Assembly: GCA_013416395.1 (NCBI GenBank)
Contig: JACCEP010000004.1
Location: forward strand, 248,001-312,000
Length of the DNA: 64,000 bases
Source: Alcaligenaceae bacterium
Lineage (GTDB): Bacteria; Pseudomonadota; Gammaproteobacteria; Burkholderiales; Burkholderiaceae_B
Reading direction: 5' to 3'
Made by a program: the position numbers and the translations under genes. Below, one piece after another: positions 32,818 to 41,236 of the stretch. Below the pieces are notes generated by a model. It had not been told where the DNA came from. It saw nothing but the letters and a program-made list of their open reading frames with translations, and made no database searches. Position 1 is the first letter of the stretch. Each line of letters opens with the position of its first letter.

Positions 32818-33741
32818 TCAGGCCAGGCGGTTTCCATCGCGATCTGCCGTCAGAAAGCTAAGACGAAGCAATGTGTCGCGAGCGAGCTCCACGACAGCGT
32901 CTAGCCCCGAGTTTTGCGCTGCCGTCATATAAGAAATATAAAAACCTGCAGGTTCAATGGGTGGGTCGCAAGGCAGTGAGCGTACGACGCCTGTGGCTAA
33001 CATGTCCTGTAACAGCGGGAGAGGCAAAATGGCAATCGCGTGGCCCGCAGCGACCAGTCTGGCAATAAGTGCGAGCGAATTACTGGTACTCAATGACTTT
33101 GCTTTGGCCCCGCCCGCACTTAACCAACTTTCAACCACGGCATGAAGTGTGGAAGGTGCCGAGTGCGTGGCAATGTTCATGCCATGCGTGCTTTGCGGTT
33201 GGAAGGGGTTTGCGTGAACAGGCATAGATGGCGAAGCGACCCAGGCGAAGGGCATCCATCCAATAAAACTGTCGGTGATTTCGGGCCCGGTAGAAGGATT
33301 AGTCAGCAGTGCGATATCAAGCTCTTTGGCATTTAGCTTTTGATTCAGCACAGAACCCACATCCACAGTAATTTCCAGCTCTAACGAGGGGAAATGCTCT
33401 TTGATTTGTGCAATGACGGCTGTCAGGCCGACCGTCGCTGAACACTCGTCAGCGCCAAGACGTAGTTTTCCGGAAGGACTGCGGTCTTTGCGGAAATGTT
33501 CCAGTTGCCGGCTGCTCTGAAGTGCCTGATCCGCATGGCGTAATGCAGACATGCCGATTTCGGTAAGCGTGACACGTTGGCGAGAGCGTTCGAACAGCTG
33601 TGTTTCCAGCGTGGTTTCCAGCTCCCGTATGCGTGCCGAAACGGCTGGCTGCGAAAGATGTAGATGCCTTGCGGCGGCATGAATGCTGCCCAGATGGGCC
33701 GCCCAATAAAAGGCTTCCAGCTGGCTTAGGGTAATCCGCAT
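32818..33741 (-). CDS. LysR-family transcriptional regulator
   Basis: LysR regulator of 307 residues. The HTH is classical (LEAFYWAAHLGSIHAAARHL then LSQPAVSARIRELE), and an effector-binding domain follows, with PSGKLRLGADE starting near residue 90. It is divergent from the RraA-family gene at 33866, with a 124-base shared promoter region, and converges on the FadR gene. It therefore probably controls the RraA/TRAP/ureidoglycolate-lyase-like operon rather than the gar genes. Confidence 0.9.
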   Translation of the reverse strand: MRITLSQLEAFYWAAHLGSIHAAARHLHLSQPAVSARIRELETTLETQLFERSRQRVTLTEIGMSALRHADQALQSSRQLEHFRKDRSPSGKLRLGADECSATVGLTAVIAQIKEHFPSLELEITVDVGSVLNQKLNAKELDIALLTNPSTGPEITDSFIGWMPFAWVASPSMPVHANPFQPQSTHGMNIATHSAPSTLHAVVESWLSAGGAKAKSLSTSNSLALIARLVAAGHAIAILPLPLLQDMLATGVVRSLPCDPPIEPAGFYISYMTAAQNSGLDAVVELARDTLLRLSFLTADRDGNRLA

Positions 33742-33851
33742 GATAAGGAATATCTCTCAAGTGACCGTGGATTTTTGATTATTCCGGGCGTAAGCGTGCG
33801 TGATACTCTGCCCTCGACTTGACTGCGTTCTCTTATTTTTCTTTCATTATA

Positions 33852-33863
33852 GTGACACGTCAC
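33852..33863. promoter_or_regulatory. Perfect palindrome overlapping the RraA translation start region
   Basis: GTGAC and GTCAC are separated by two bases, giving GTGACACGTCAC. It sits two bases before the ATG at 33866 and takes the place where a ribosome site would be expected. It could be a regulator site or an mRNA hairpin hiding the start; chance is also possible for a 5-base arm. Confidence 0.25.
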
Positions 33864-33865
33864 AC

Positions 33866-34540
33866 ATGTATCTGATCAACCCTCTGCCCGAATCCATTCC
33901 TGCCTCTGACCTGGCGTTGCTGTCGCGTGCAGAGCCCGCAACGGTTGGTCACTTTCGCACCATCGGTTTCATGGATGCCGGCATAAGTGCACATGCTCGC
34001 GACTTGCGTGTGGCAGGCACTGCCGTAACCGTTCGCATGCCAGGTACGGATGGCGGCATTCTTCATCACGCAATGGGATGTGTACGTCCTGGCGATATTC
34101 TGGTCATTGATCGTTGCGGTGAAGCCGTTACAGCCGCTTTTGGTGGCGCAATGGCTTACGCCGCACGACAGGCGGGGGTTGTTGCAATGATTGTGGATGG
34201 GCGTGTGACCGATCTGGGCGAGCTGCGTGAGCACGGTGTTCCAGTGTGGTCACGCGGCCCCTCTATCGTCACGACCCGGGTTCTGGGTCTGGATGGTGAG
34301 TTCTGTGGCGCGATCAGTTGCGGCGGGGTTGTTGTGCAGCCGGGTGATGCCGTGCTGGCTGATGAAAACGGTGTGCTGGTGCTTCCGCGAGCGCATATTC
34401 GCGCTGCGGCTGAGCAGGCCATTACTTTTCAGGAGCAAGAGAAGCTTACCTTGGCGCGCTTGCGCGCCGGAGAGAAGTTTCCCGATATCGTAGGGTCACG
34501 GGCCACTATCAGTCGCAACACGGCGGACGCCGTAGCGTGA
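33866..34540 (+). CDS. RraA-family protein (4-hydroxy-4-methyl-2-oxoglutarate aldolase-like)
   Basis: Cytoplasmic RraA-fold protein of 224 residues. Members are pyruvate-releasing aldolases (HMG/CHA aldolase) or oxaloacetate decarboxylases. The core is recognisable: VRPGDILVIDRCG, AFGGAMAYAARQAGVVAMIVDG and later GVVVQPGDAVLADENGVLVLP. The canonical motif Asp-Gly-x-Val-Arg-Asp appears here as DGRVTD at 111-116: the metal-binding Asp116 is kept, but Thr115 replaces the substrate-binding Arg. Arg113 might compensate. No clear ribosome site precedes the ATG; the alternative GTG at 33800 would add an unlikely N-terminus. It leads an operon with a TRAP transporter, suggesting a carboxylate substrate. 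Confidence 0.82.
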   Translation: MYLINPLPESIPASDLALLSRAEPATVGHFRTIGFMDAGISAHARDLRVAGTAVTVRMPGTDGGILHHAMGCVRPGDILVIDRCGEAVTAAFGGAMAYAARQAGVVAMIVDGRVTDLGELREHGVPVWSRGPSIVTTRVLGLDGEFCGAISCGGVVVQPGDAVLADENGVLVLPRAHIRAAAEQAITFQEQEKLTLARLRAGEKFPDIVGSRATISRNTADAVA

Positions 34541-34637
34541 CAAGACGGCAGTTCGCCGTTTCTCTGGTCAGGCTGTAAACATCTTCAATTCCATAACTTT
34601 GTGCTGGTTTTTTGTTTTTTGAAAAGGAGAGGGGATT

Positions 34638-35672
34638 ATGAAAAAAATACTGTCTGCACTCGTAATGGTGTCCGCCAGTCTCGGTGTTTCCGCCACTGAG
34701 CTGCCCAAGACACATTTCAAAGTGGTTGGTGGTGGCAGCCATAACTACACGTTCGGGGCGGTAGAAAAGCCTTTCTGGGAAAAAACACTTCCAGAGGCGT
34801 CGGGGGGCCGCGTCACCGCTGATCTGGCCGGTTTGGCCGAGAGCGGGCTTAAAGGACCAGAAGTTGTTCGATTGATGCGCTCGGGTGCCATAGACATCGG
34901 CATGGGCGTGTTCGCGTATGTCAGTAGCGATGACACGATGTTCGAAGGTGTGGATCTGCCTGGCATGGCAACCGATATCGACAGCGCTCGCAAGATCGCA
35001 CAGGCTTATCGTCCCGTACTCGACAAGCGCATGCGAGAGCGTCACGGCATTAAATTGCTCGCAACCATTTCATACACGGCTCAGGTTTTTTTCTGCCGAG
35101 AACCCGTCAAACAACTTACTGACCTTAAGGGGCGCAAAATTCGTACGCGTGGCCGCAACATGGCGGATTACGTAAGTGCCTTGGGCGGCAGTCCTGTCAC
35201 TCTGCCTTTTGCCGAAGTGGTCACTGCCTTGCAGACTGGTGTGATTGATTGCGCCGTGACAGGAATTGGATCGGGCAACGCTGCCAAGTGGTATGAAGTG
35301 GCCAATAATCTGTACAACTTGCCCATTGACTGGTCGGTAGGCTTTTATGGCATTGGTATGAAACGTTGGCAGAAACTTGATCCTGCCGTACAGGCCCTGC
35401 TTGAAGAGCAGGCGCTCGTACTCGAAGATCGACTCTGGACGGAAACCAAGCGTGAAAACGATTTTGCGCTGGCATGTAATACCGGCAAAGGCGATTGCGA
35501 AATCCATGACAAGGCAAACATGCAGGCCGCCGCGCCAGATGCCAAGGAGCAGGAAGTTCTGCGTGGCATTGCTCAAAACATCGCTGAGCAATGGGGCAAA
35601 CGCTGCGGCACAGACTGCGTCAAAGAGTGGAACGAAACGGCCGGCAAGGCAGCGGGCGTAAGTATCCACTGA
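34638..35672 (+). CDS. dctP: TRAP transporter solute-binding protein (DctP)
   Basis: Periplasmic receptor of 344 residues with a signal peptide ending near residue 20 (GVSATEL). The conserved ligand-site stretch LKGRKIRTRGRNMADYVSALG carries the Arg that typically binds the substrate carboxylate, and LPFAEVVTALQTGVIDCAVTG follows as in all DctP proteins. Four cysteines lie toward the C-terminus (CNTGKGDC and CGTDC), close enough for two disulfides, which is unusual for the family. AGGAGAGGGG precedes the ATG. The two permease genes follow directly. Confidence 0.9.
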   Translation: MKKILSALVMVSASLGVSATELPKTHFKVVGGGSHNYTFGAVEKPFWEKTLPEASGGRVTADLAGLAESGLKGPEVVRLMRSGAIDIGMGVFAYVSSDDTMFEGVDLPGMATDIDSARKIAQAYRPVLDKRMRERHGIKLLATISYTAQVFFCREPVKQLTDLKGRKIRTRGRNMADYVSALGGSPVTLPFAEVVTALQTGVIDCAVTGIGSGNAAKWYEVANNLYNLPIDWSVGFYGIGMKRWQKLDPAVQALLEEQALVLEDRLWTETKRENDFALACNTGKGDCEIHDKANMQAAAPDAKEQEVLRGIAQNIAEQWGKRCGTDCVKEWNETAGKAAGVSIH

Positions 35673-35701
35673 ACATGCTGCATATCAAGGAGAGGGCATC
35701 T

Positions 35702-36325
35702 ATGAAAACAAAAACGTTGGCGCCGATACGCATGCTGGGCGGAGTCGCGGGGTTTGGCTCATGGATTGGCGGCATCTGTCTTTTGATGTCCTCTGCCTTG
35801 ATTGCCGTTGATCTGCTTATGCGCAAGTTTCTGGGCTGGTCTATGGGCGGCTCTGATGAGATAGCGGGTTATGTCCTTGCGGTGGTAAGCGCATGGGCGT
35901 TTCCGATAACTCTATTGCGTCGCTCGCACATTCGGGTGGATGTTATTTATACGCATGTGCCGCGGGGTGTGCGCGTGGCGCTTGATCTGTTTGCCATGTC
36001 ATGTCTTGGCCTCTTCGTTGGTGTGCTCACGTTTCACGCCTGGCAAGTGCTTGCAGATTCGATCTCGTTTAACGCTGTCTCTAACACACCGCTTCAAATA
36101 CCCCAGTGGATTCCGCAATCCATGTGGTTCGCCGGCTGGGTATTCTTTCTGTTCACTATTGTTGTGTTGCTTGCATGCGCGCTGTACTTGTTGATCAGGC
36201 GCAGGTCACGAGAGATCGGAAGTTTGATAGGTATTAATTCTGTCGAAGAAGAAATCAATGAAGAAGTCTTCATCGAAGAAGCGACATTTGTCGAAACACG
36301 GCCACTTGGTACACAGGAGATTTAA
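35702..36325 (+). CDS. dctQ: TRAP transporter small permease subunit (DctQ)
   Basis: Small membrane subunit of 207 residues with four membrane segments and the DctQ hallmark LLRRSHIRVDVIY after the second. The frame is open upstream into dctP, but the ATG at 35702 with AAGGAGAGGG before it is the natural start. The cytoplasmic tail of about 35 residues is strongly acidic (EEEINEEVFIEEATFVE), longer than usual. It is followed after 2 bases by the large permease gene. Confidence 0.88.
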   Translation: MKTKTLAPIRMLGGVAGFGSWIGGICLLMSSALIAVDLLMRKFLGWSMGGSDEIAGYVLAVVSAWAFPITLLRRSHIRVDVIYTHVPRGVRVALDLFAMSCLGLFVGVLTFHAWQVLADSISFNAVSNTPLQIPQWIPQSMWFAGWVFFLFTIVVLLACALYLLIRRRSREIGSLIGINSVEEEINEEVFIEEATFVETRPLGTQEI

Positions 36326-36327
36326 TT

Positions 36328-37617
36328 GTGCTGTCTTTTACTGTAATTCTCCTGTTGAGCCTGCTGGCGTTAAGTGTTACCGCAGCAGCAAGCGTGGGCG
36401 TATTGGGGCTGGCGCTGGCTGAGTTGTATTCGCCACTGCCACTTGCCAATGCCATGGGTGAACTGGCGTGGGGATCAAGTGCGGAGTTCCTGCTTGTCGC
36501 GATTCCCTTGTACGTTCTTATGGGCGAACTGCTGGTTTGCTCGGGGGTGGCCGGACGTATGTATGGTGCAGTATCCAAGTGGGTGTCGTGGCTGCCGGGC
36601 GGGCTCATGAATGCCAATATTGGCGCTTCAGCCCTGTTCTCCGCCACCAGCGGATCAAGCGTAGCAACTGCTGCGACAATTTCTACTCTGGCCTTGCCGG
36701 AACAGCGCAAGTCGGGTTATAACGCGCCGCTTTTTCTTGGCTCCATTGCGGCCGGTGGCACCCTCGGTATTTTGATTCCGCCCTCAATCAATATGATTGT
36801 GTTTGCGTTGATCGCCAATGTTTCCGTGCCCAAGCTGTACCTGGCGGCAACTGTGCCTGCGCTCGTATTGAGTGGCATGTTTGTTTTGCTGATCGTTGTG
36901 GTCAGCCTGATGCGCCCCGAACTCGCTGGCGAACGGGTTGCGGTGACATGGCGTGATCGGATCGATAGCTTGCCGCATTTGCTGCCTCCCCTGGGAATAT
37001 TTGTTCTGGTGATTGGTGTTATTTATGGAGGCATTGCTACAGCAAGCGAGTCGGCGGCCCTGGGCGTCATCGCTGCATTTCTGCTTGCCTGGTACAAGGG
37101 GGCGCTGAACACTTCCACCATGCGCCGTGCATTTGAATCGACGATGCGCACCACAGGGATGATCATTCTGATTACGCTGTGTGCCTTCTTCCTCAATTTT
37201 GTGCTCTCGTCCATTGGGCTGACGACCGCTCTTGTGGATTTCGTGGTCGGGTTAGAACTCTCACCCATGGGCACCATGCTGGCGCTTATCGTCTTCTATA
37301 TTTTGCTCGGATGCTTCATGGACACCCTTGCCATGCTCGTCACCACGGCGCCGTTAACTGTGCCAATCGTGGTTGCCATGGGGTTCGATCCGATCTGGTT
37401 TGGCGTGATGTTGATCCTGCTTTGTGAGATGGGGCAATTAACGCCTCCATTTGGTATCAACCTGTTTGTGGTCCAGAGTATTCGTGGCGAAGGCAAGTTT
37501 ATTGATGTGATCTATGGCGCATTGCCATTTTGTCTGGCGCTGCTGGCGATGCTGATGATCTTGCTCTTTGCACCTCAGGTGGCGCTTTGGCTGCCATCGC
37601 AGTTTTCGGTTTCTTGA
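36328..37617 (+). CDS. dctM: TRAP transporter large permease subunit (DctM)
   Basis: Large permease of 429 residues starting at GTG, with CAGGAG nine bases upstream. Typical segments are FSATSGSSVATAATISTLALPEQ, AGGTLGILIPPSINMIVFALI, TASESAALGVIAAF and LTPPFGINLFVVQSI. It completes a dctPQM operon behind the RraA-family gene. The substrate is unknown, but the enzymes on either side point to an oxygenated carboxylate. Confidence 0.92.
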   Translation: MLSFTVILLLSLLALSVTAAASVGVLGLALAELYSPLPLANAMGELAWGSSAEFLLVAIPLYVLMGELLVCSGVAGRMYGAVSKWVSWLPGGLMNANIGASALFSATSGSSVATAATISTLALPEQRKSGYNAPLFLGSIAAGGTLGILIPPSINMIVFALIANVSVPKLYLAATVPALVLSGMFVLLIVVVSLMRPELAGERVAVTWRDRIDSLPHLLPPLGIFVLVIGVIYGGIATASESAALGVIAAFLLAWYKGALNTSTMRRAFESTMRTTGMIILITLCAFFLNFVLSSIGLTTALVDFVVGLELSPMGTMLALIVFYILLGCFMDTLAMLVTTAPLTVPIVVAMGFDPIWFGVMLILLCEMGQLTPPFGINLFVVQSIRGEGKFIDVIYGALPFCLALLAMLMILLFAPQVALWLPSQFSVS

Positions 37618-37687
37618 CCTTGTTGTCAGCGGCGTGGCGTGAAGCTGAACCTTAATCGCGTTTTGTAATTGTCGGGAGATAAGTGAA

Positions 37688-38269
37688 ATGGATTCAAGCA
37701 GTGCAAATACAGTGGTGCTTGGTTGTGAAGCAGCCGATGATGATGCGTTTTCCCCTTATGGAAGAATCGTTCGACGTCCGGATAATATTGCCGCCAGCCT
37801 TGCATCAGGCGCTGTAGAGTCTTGGCGACTTCCATTTGAGTCTGCCTCGCCGCCGCAGATTATGTTCAACCGTTATCACGACAAGGGTCGGAACTTTTCC
37901 GTTATGGAAAAGCACCTGCACGTGACCCAGTGTTTTTTCCCCATGGGCGGCGTACCGTACATTATGGTTGTAGGCATAGACCAGCCCGACGGTGAAACAT
38001 TTACGCCTAAAGACGTTAAGGCGTTTTATATCGATGGCAACCACGGTGTTTTGTTGTGGCGTAACGTGTGGCATTCTCTCGCCCGCTTTCCGGTCGGGGC
38101 TGAGTATATTGATCTGGCGTTTATTACTGATGACGATACCCAGAGCGAAATCGAACATCATCTGGCTGGTGGCCCCTTACCCAAAAAGACGGCATTTATT
38201 GATTTTCAGAAAACGCATCAAACCTGTTTTCAGGTCAGCGATCCAGACTACACCTCCATAAAGGCATAG
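37688..38269 (+). CDS. Ureidoglycolate-lyase-family protein (AllA-like)
   Basis: Cupin-fold protein of 193 residues resembling AllA, which splits ureidoglycolate into glyoxylate and urea. Recognisable features are AFSPYGRIV at the start, the central MEKHLHVTQCFFPMGGVPYIMVV, then KAFYIDGNHGVLLWRNVWHSLARFP, where the His residues line the active site. It is longer than E. coli AllA (160 residues). No other allantoin genes are nearby. The AllA family also appears beside TRAP and aldolase genes where its substrate is unclear, so the reaction should be read as tentative. GGGAGATAAGTGAA precedes the ATG; a strong terminator follows. Confidence 0.75.
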   Translation: MDSSSANTVVLGCEAADDDAFSPYGRIVRRPDNIAASLASGAVESWRLPFESASPPQIMFNRYHDKGRNFSVMEKHLHVTQCFFPMGGVPYIMVVGIDQPDGETFTPKDVKAFYIDGNHGVLLWRNVWHSLARFPVGAEYIDLAFITDDDTQSEIEHHLAGGPLPKKTAFIDFQKTHQTCFQVSDPDYTSIKA

Positions 38270-38328
38270 GTATTACAGGCCTGATCTATATCGATACACT
38301 CAGTGTGATGTGGTTTGGCTAGTTCACA

Positions 38329-38357
38329 AAAAGGCCGAAACATGGTTTCGGCCTTTT
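38329..38357. terminator. Bidirectional rho-independent terminator
   Basis: AAAAGGCCGAAAC at 38329-38341 pairs with GTTTCGGCCTTTT at 38345-38357 around the three-base loop ATG. The A- and T-ends of the stem give a U-tail in both directions. It closes the RraA/TRAP operon and could also serve the amidase gene converging from 39848. Confidence 0.85.
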
Positions 38358-38486
38358 GCTTGTGGCGCCAATGGACGGCGTTGTTGTCATAAGGGTGCCG
38401 CGTGCACGGTGCTATCGTCCGGGTGTGTTCATGTCGGCAAACACACCTGTTCGGAGACGATATTGTCTGATAGATAGTGTTGTTAG

Positions 38487-39848
38487 TTACCCCAGTCGCT
38501 GCTGCATTTGCTCAGCATGGTGCTGGCGGATTTTTTCATGCCAGTCGGTATGGGCCTGCCATTGGATGGCAGCATGCAAAATAGTGGCATCCTGACCGTA
38601 CGCCCCCACAAACTGCATGGATGTGGGCCTGGCATCTGCAGTCATTCCGTTCGGCATGGCGATAGCGCAACCCTGTATCAGATTAACGAAGCGTGTAAAG
38701 ATACCCAGTGTTCGCTGGGGGTCGAACGCGGTCAGCTTGATTGCGGGCGTGCTTGTGGTTGGAACAACAAGCACGTGGCCGGGAACCAGCAGGTTTTCCA
38801 TTTGCTCGCGATAATGACGTGCGCCATTCAGCAGGGTCAGGTATTCATGAAGTTCTGTCTTGCTTCCTTGAAGAAAGTTGCTGCGCACGACATCGTCAAG
38901 TGCGGTAGATGGATCATCCACTAATTGCCTATTGTTCAGATAACCTTCCACGCCTGATATGCCAGCCCAGTTAGCGGCCATATCTGCAAAGCTGCAGGGT
39001 ATGGGTTGGACGGTTATCGGAAAGCCTAGCGTTTCACAGCGAGCCTGGCTGGCGCGGTAGGCAGCGCGCGTTTCTGCATGCAGATCGCCTAAGCTTTCGT
39101 CATCCAGAAATATAAGCGTGGGCAGTGCGTGTTGCGCGGCTTTACTCAGCGCGTTCTCGAAAGCGGTGCGTCGCGCAACCGGCAGCATGGCACGGTAGAG
39201 GCGGCCTACTTCTGACGCCGTGCGTGCCATGGGGCCGACTACGTCAAAACTTTGACTGAGCGCTGCGACGCCCGAGGTACTTACCCAGCCAGGCGAACCT
39301 TTTAAACCAGTAATGCCACACCAGGAAGAGGGTATGCGCACAGAGCCACCCGTATCTGTGCCTAAGGCAGCAGGTACCAGCCCCGCTGCGACGGCAGATG
39401 CCGAACCGTTGCTTGAGCCGCCCGAAAAATAAATATCAGTGGCATCAATTGGATTGAGAGGGCGACCCAATGGGCTGACACCCCAACCACTCATTGCAAA
39501 CTCGGTTGTATGGCTTTTTCCGGCAATGGCAGCGCCTTGAGCGATCAATGATGCAATGACAGCAGCATGTTCTGTGGGCTCACGAAAAACGGCACGACAA
39601 CCAAGACGTGTGGGCATGCCTGCCACATCGATCAAGTCTTTGACGGCAATCGGTACATTTGCCAGCAAAGCGTGGGGATGGTTGAGTGCAGACGGGTCTT
39701 GTGCGGGTACGTCACTGACATGGACGAAGGCACGTACTGCCTCATTACGTGCTTGGATGGCTTGCATCCTTTTGTGGGTGACCGTGTCACGCTCGGAGCC
39801 AGGCTTCTGCTCTCTGCAGCCATCGATTGAATTCAAAAAAAAATCCAT
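38487..39848 (-). CDS. Amidase-signature family amidase
   Basis: Hydrolase of 453 residues with the Ser-cis-Ser-Lys catalytic triad of the amidase signature family: Lys70 (PIAVKDL), cis-Ser145 (FSGGSSNGSASA) and nucleophile Ser169 (GTDTGGSVRIPS). The loop and glycine-rich segments are all intact. Relatives include aspartyl/glutamyl-tRNA amidotransferase GatA, allophanate hydrolase AtzF and aliphatic or aryl amidases; being alone, without GatB/GatC genes, it is a free amidase. It converges on the ureidoglycolate-lyase-like gene, so a role in releasing ammonia from an amide or ureide is possible. Several starts near the N-terminus fit; 39848 is the longest. Confidence 0.85.
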   Translation of the reverse strand: MDFFLNSIDGCREQKPGSERDTVTHKRMQAIQARNEAVRAFVHVSDVPAQDPSALNHPHALLANVPIAVKDLIDVAGMPTRLGCRAVFREPTEHAAVIASLIAQGAAIAGKSHTTEFAMSGWGVSPLGRPLNPIDATDIYFSGGSSNGSASAVAAGLVPAALGTDTGGSVRIPSSWCGITGLKGSPGWVSTSGVAALSQSFDVVGPMARTASEVGRLYRAMLPVARRTAFENALSKAAQHALPTLIFLDDESLGDLHAETRAAYRASQARCETLGFPITVQPIPCSFADMAANWAGISGVEGYLNNRQLVDDPSTALDDVVRSNFLQGSKTELHEYLTLLNGARHYREQMENLLVPGHVLVVPTTSTPAIKLTAFDPQRTLGIFTRFVNLIQGCAIAMPNGMTADARPTSMQFVGAYGQDATILHAAIQWQAHTDWHEKIRQHHAEQMQQRLG

Positions 39849-39995
39849 CCAAAAACCTCGTTTTTCATGGTGATTTCTAAGGCCTTCTGCATATGCTTAC
39901 GCGCAATGAAGAGGCCGAATGTTCATCAATCAGGATACATGTAAACAAGAGGCTTAAAGGAAAAAAATTCTTATCAAATAAGAGGCTCTGCTTTA

Positions 39996-40538
39996 TCAAC
40001 TGGCTGGTTCAGCTGGATAAATTACCGACTTATTTGTTTGCACAACAGCGCCCGGCGTAAGCTTGGCGGCATCAAGGCGACCAAGCCCCATAATGTGGAT
40101 TACGTCTTCACCTCGGGCCATAAGGTGATCAGCAACAATGCGTCGATGGCAGCGCCACCACACCGCTTCTGAACACATCATGGCGGTGCGCCGCTCTCGG
40201 CCTAGCGCGATCAACTGATCCAAACCCTGATGAAATTCTTCAGACAAAGCGTAGTCTGCATAGTTGTGAAAGCTGGCGTTTTCCCAGAAGCCGTTTTCGT
40301 CACGGGGGATGGTTTTGGATTTGCTGCGCAGCCCGCCTAGTTCAGCGATACGCGTGTACCCGATACCAAACTCTTTGAGTGAGTCACCAACTGTATCTTC
40401 ATTGTATTGTGGGTTGGTTCGCGAGCGCGGCACTGTTCTGATATCCACCAGCATTTCAACACCGGCATCATTCAGCAGAGCAGCAAACTCTTCCAGGCTG
40501 CGCGTTGAGTGCCCTATGGTAAAGAATGGGAGCGCCAT
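39996..40538 (-). CDS. DUF488 family protein
   Basis: Protein of 180 residues of the DUF488 family, whose biochemical role is not established. The family landmarks are clear: FTIGHSTRSLEEFAALL at the start, LVDIRTVPRSRTNPQYN, and near the end MCSEAVWWRCHRRIVADHL, where the Cys, the two Trp residues and the Cys-His pair are conserved. It is the second gene after a DUF2945 gene, with a two-base gap, so they are cotranscribed. Confidence 0.85.
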   Translation of the reverse strand: MALPFFTIGHSTRSLEEFAALLNDAGVEMLVDIRTVPRSRTNPQYNEDTVGDSLKEFGIGYTRIAELGGLRSKSKTIPRDENGFWENASFHNYADYALSEEFHQGLDQLIALGRERRTAMMCSEAVWWRCHRRIVADHLMARGEDVIHIMGLGRLDAAKLTPGAVVQTNKSVIYPAEPAS

Positions 40539-40540
40539 GT

Positions 40541-40762
40541 TCAGCTCTTTTTGGGCGCGTGTTCCAAGGCACTGCCTTTGTGGGCCGCGATGTGATCTGT
40601 TTTATCGCTTTTTATTTCATACTGTGGATCGTCTTGCGAAGCGCGGTGTGTGTGCCCTTTATAGTCAAAGTCTTGGGTATGTACCTTAATGATGGTGCCT
40701 GACACGTGACCAGCTTCAGAATTCCAGGTGACGTGATCGCCTTTCTTGAAAGTCTTGCTCAT
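40541..40762 (-). CDS. DUF2945 (HVA1/TUDOR-like) small protein
   Basis: Small soluble protein of 73 residues, rich in Lys and His, with the DUF2945 pattern FKKGDHVTWNSEAGHVSGTI followed by DYKGHTHRASQDDPQYEIKS and the C-terminal DHIAAHKGSAL. It is predicted to be a single small beta-barrel domain. A good ribosome site (AAAGGAGAACC on the minus strand) precedes the ATG. The function is unknown; relatives often travel with stress-associated genes. Confidence 0.85.
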   Translation of the reverse strand: MSKTFKKGDHVTWNSEAGHVSGTIIKVHTQDFDYKGHTHRASQDDPQYEIKSDKTDHIAAHKGSALEHAPKKS

Positions 40763-40861
40763 ATGCGTGGTTCTCCTTTATGTCGTTGCTTTCTTGCCTG
40801 CCATGCCAGTTATGCCGCGTGGCGCAGACACGTTAGGCAGTATGAATTTTCTTCACGACGT

Positions 40862-41080
40862 TTAATTGCCGCCCTTGCGCAGTGGATCCAGCAATGGTTT
40901 CAGCCCATTGTGATCCAATTCTTGCATCAATGCCAGAAGGCGGCCGATCTCTCCTTTTGGAAAGCCGTTGCGCGCAAACCAGTTTAAATAATGGCCGGGC
41001 AAGTCGGCTATCAGCCGCCCTTGGTATTTTCCGAAGGGCATCGTGCGGGATACAAGCAGCTCAAGGTCTTCGGCGTTCAT
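40862..41080 (-). CDS. DUF3820 family small protein
   Basis: Cytoplasmic protein of 72 residues. MPFGKYQGRLIADLPGHYL followed by WFARNGFPKGEIGRLLALM is the DUF3820 signature; some members in Pseudomonas were described as quorum-sensing-regulated virulence factors. The protein fills the whole domain. It probably forms its own unit or a short operon with the two DUF genes read in the same direction 100 bases later. Confidence 0.85.
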   Translation of the reverse strand: MNAEDLELLVSRTMPFGKYQGRLIADLPGHYLNWFARNGFPKGEIGRLLALMQELDHNGLKPLLDPLRKGGN

Positions 41081-41170
41081 GGTGCGTGGATGTGGTGGTT
41101 TGGTTAATGGTCAAGCTCGTGCGGCGGGTGTTTGTTCGGCTGTATGGTTACTGGTGTGTGTTCACGTTAA

Positions 41171-41200
41171 CAGATACGACCAGCCTTATGGCCGTATCTG
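41171..41200. terminator. Stem-loop downstream of the HD-like gene
   Basis: CAGATACG at 41171-41178 pairs with CGTATCTG at 41193-41200, with a nested GCC/GGC pair in the loop and further TTAAC/GTTAA matches outside. It lies 37 bases beyond the stop of the gene at 41237. No T-run follows, so termination is only a possibility. Confidence 0.4.
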
Positions 41201-41236
41201 CTGTTAATTTGGTCGCCCTGCAGATTGGCCCAGGCG

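Noticed and set aside
38487-39848. gatA, the tRNA amidotransferase subunit
   Set aside because: gatB and gatC are absent and the context is catabolic, so a free amidase is more likely.
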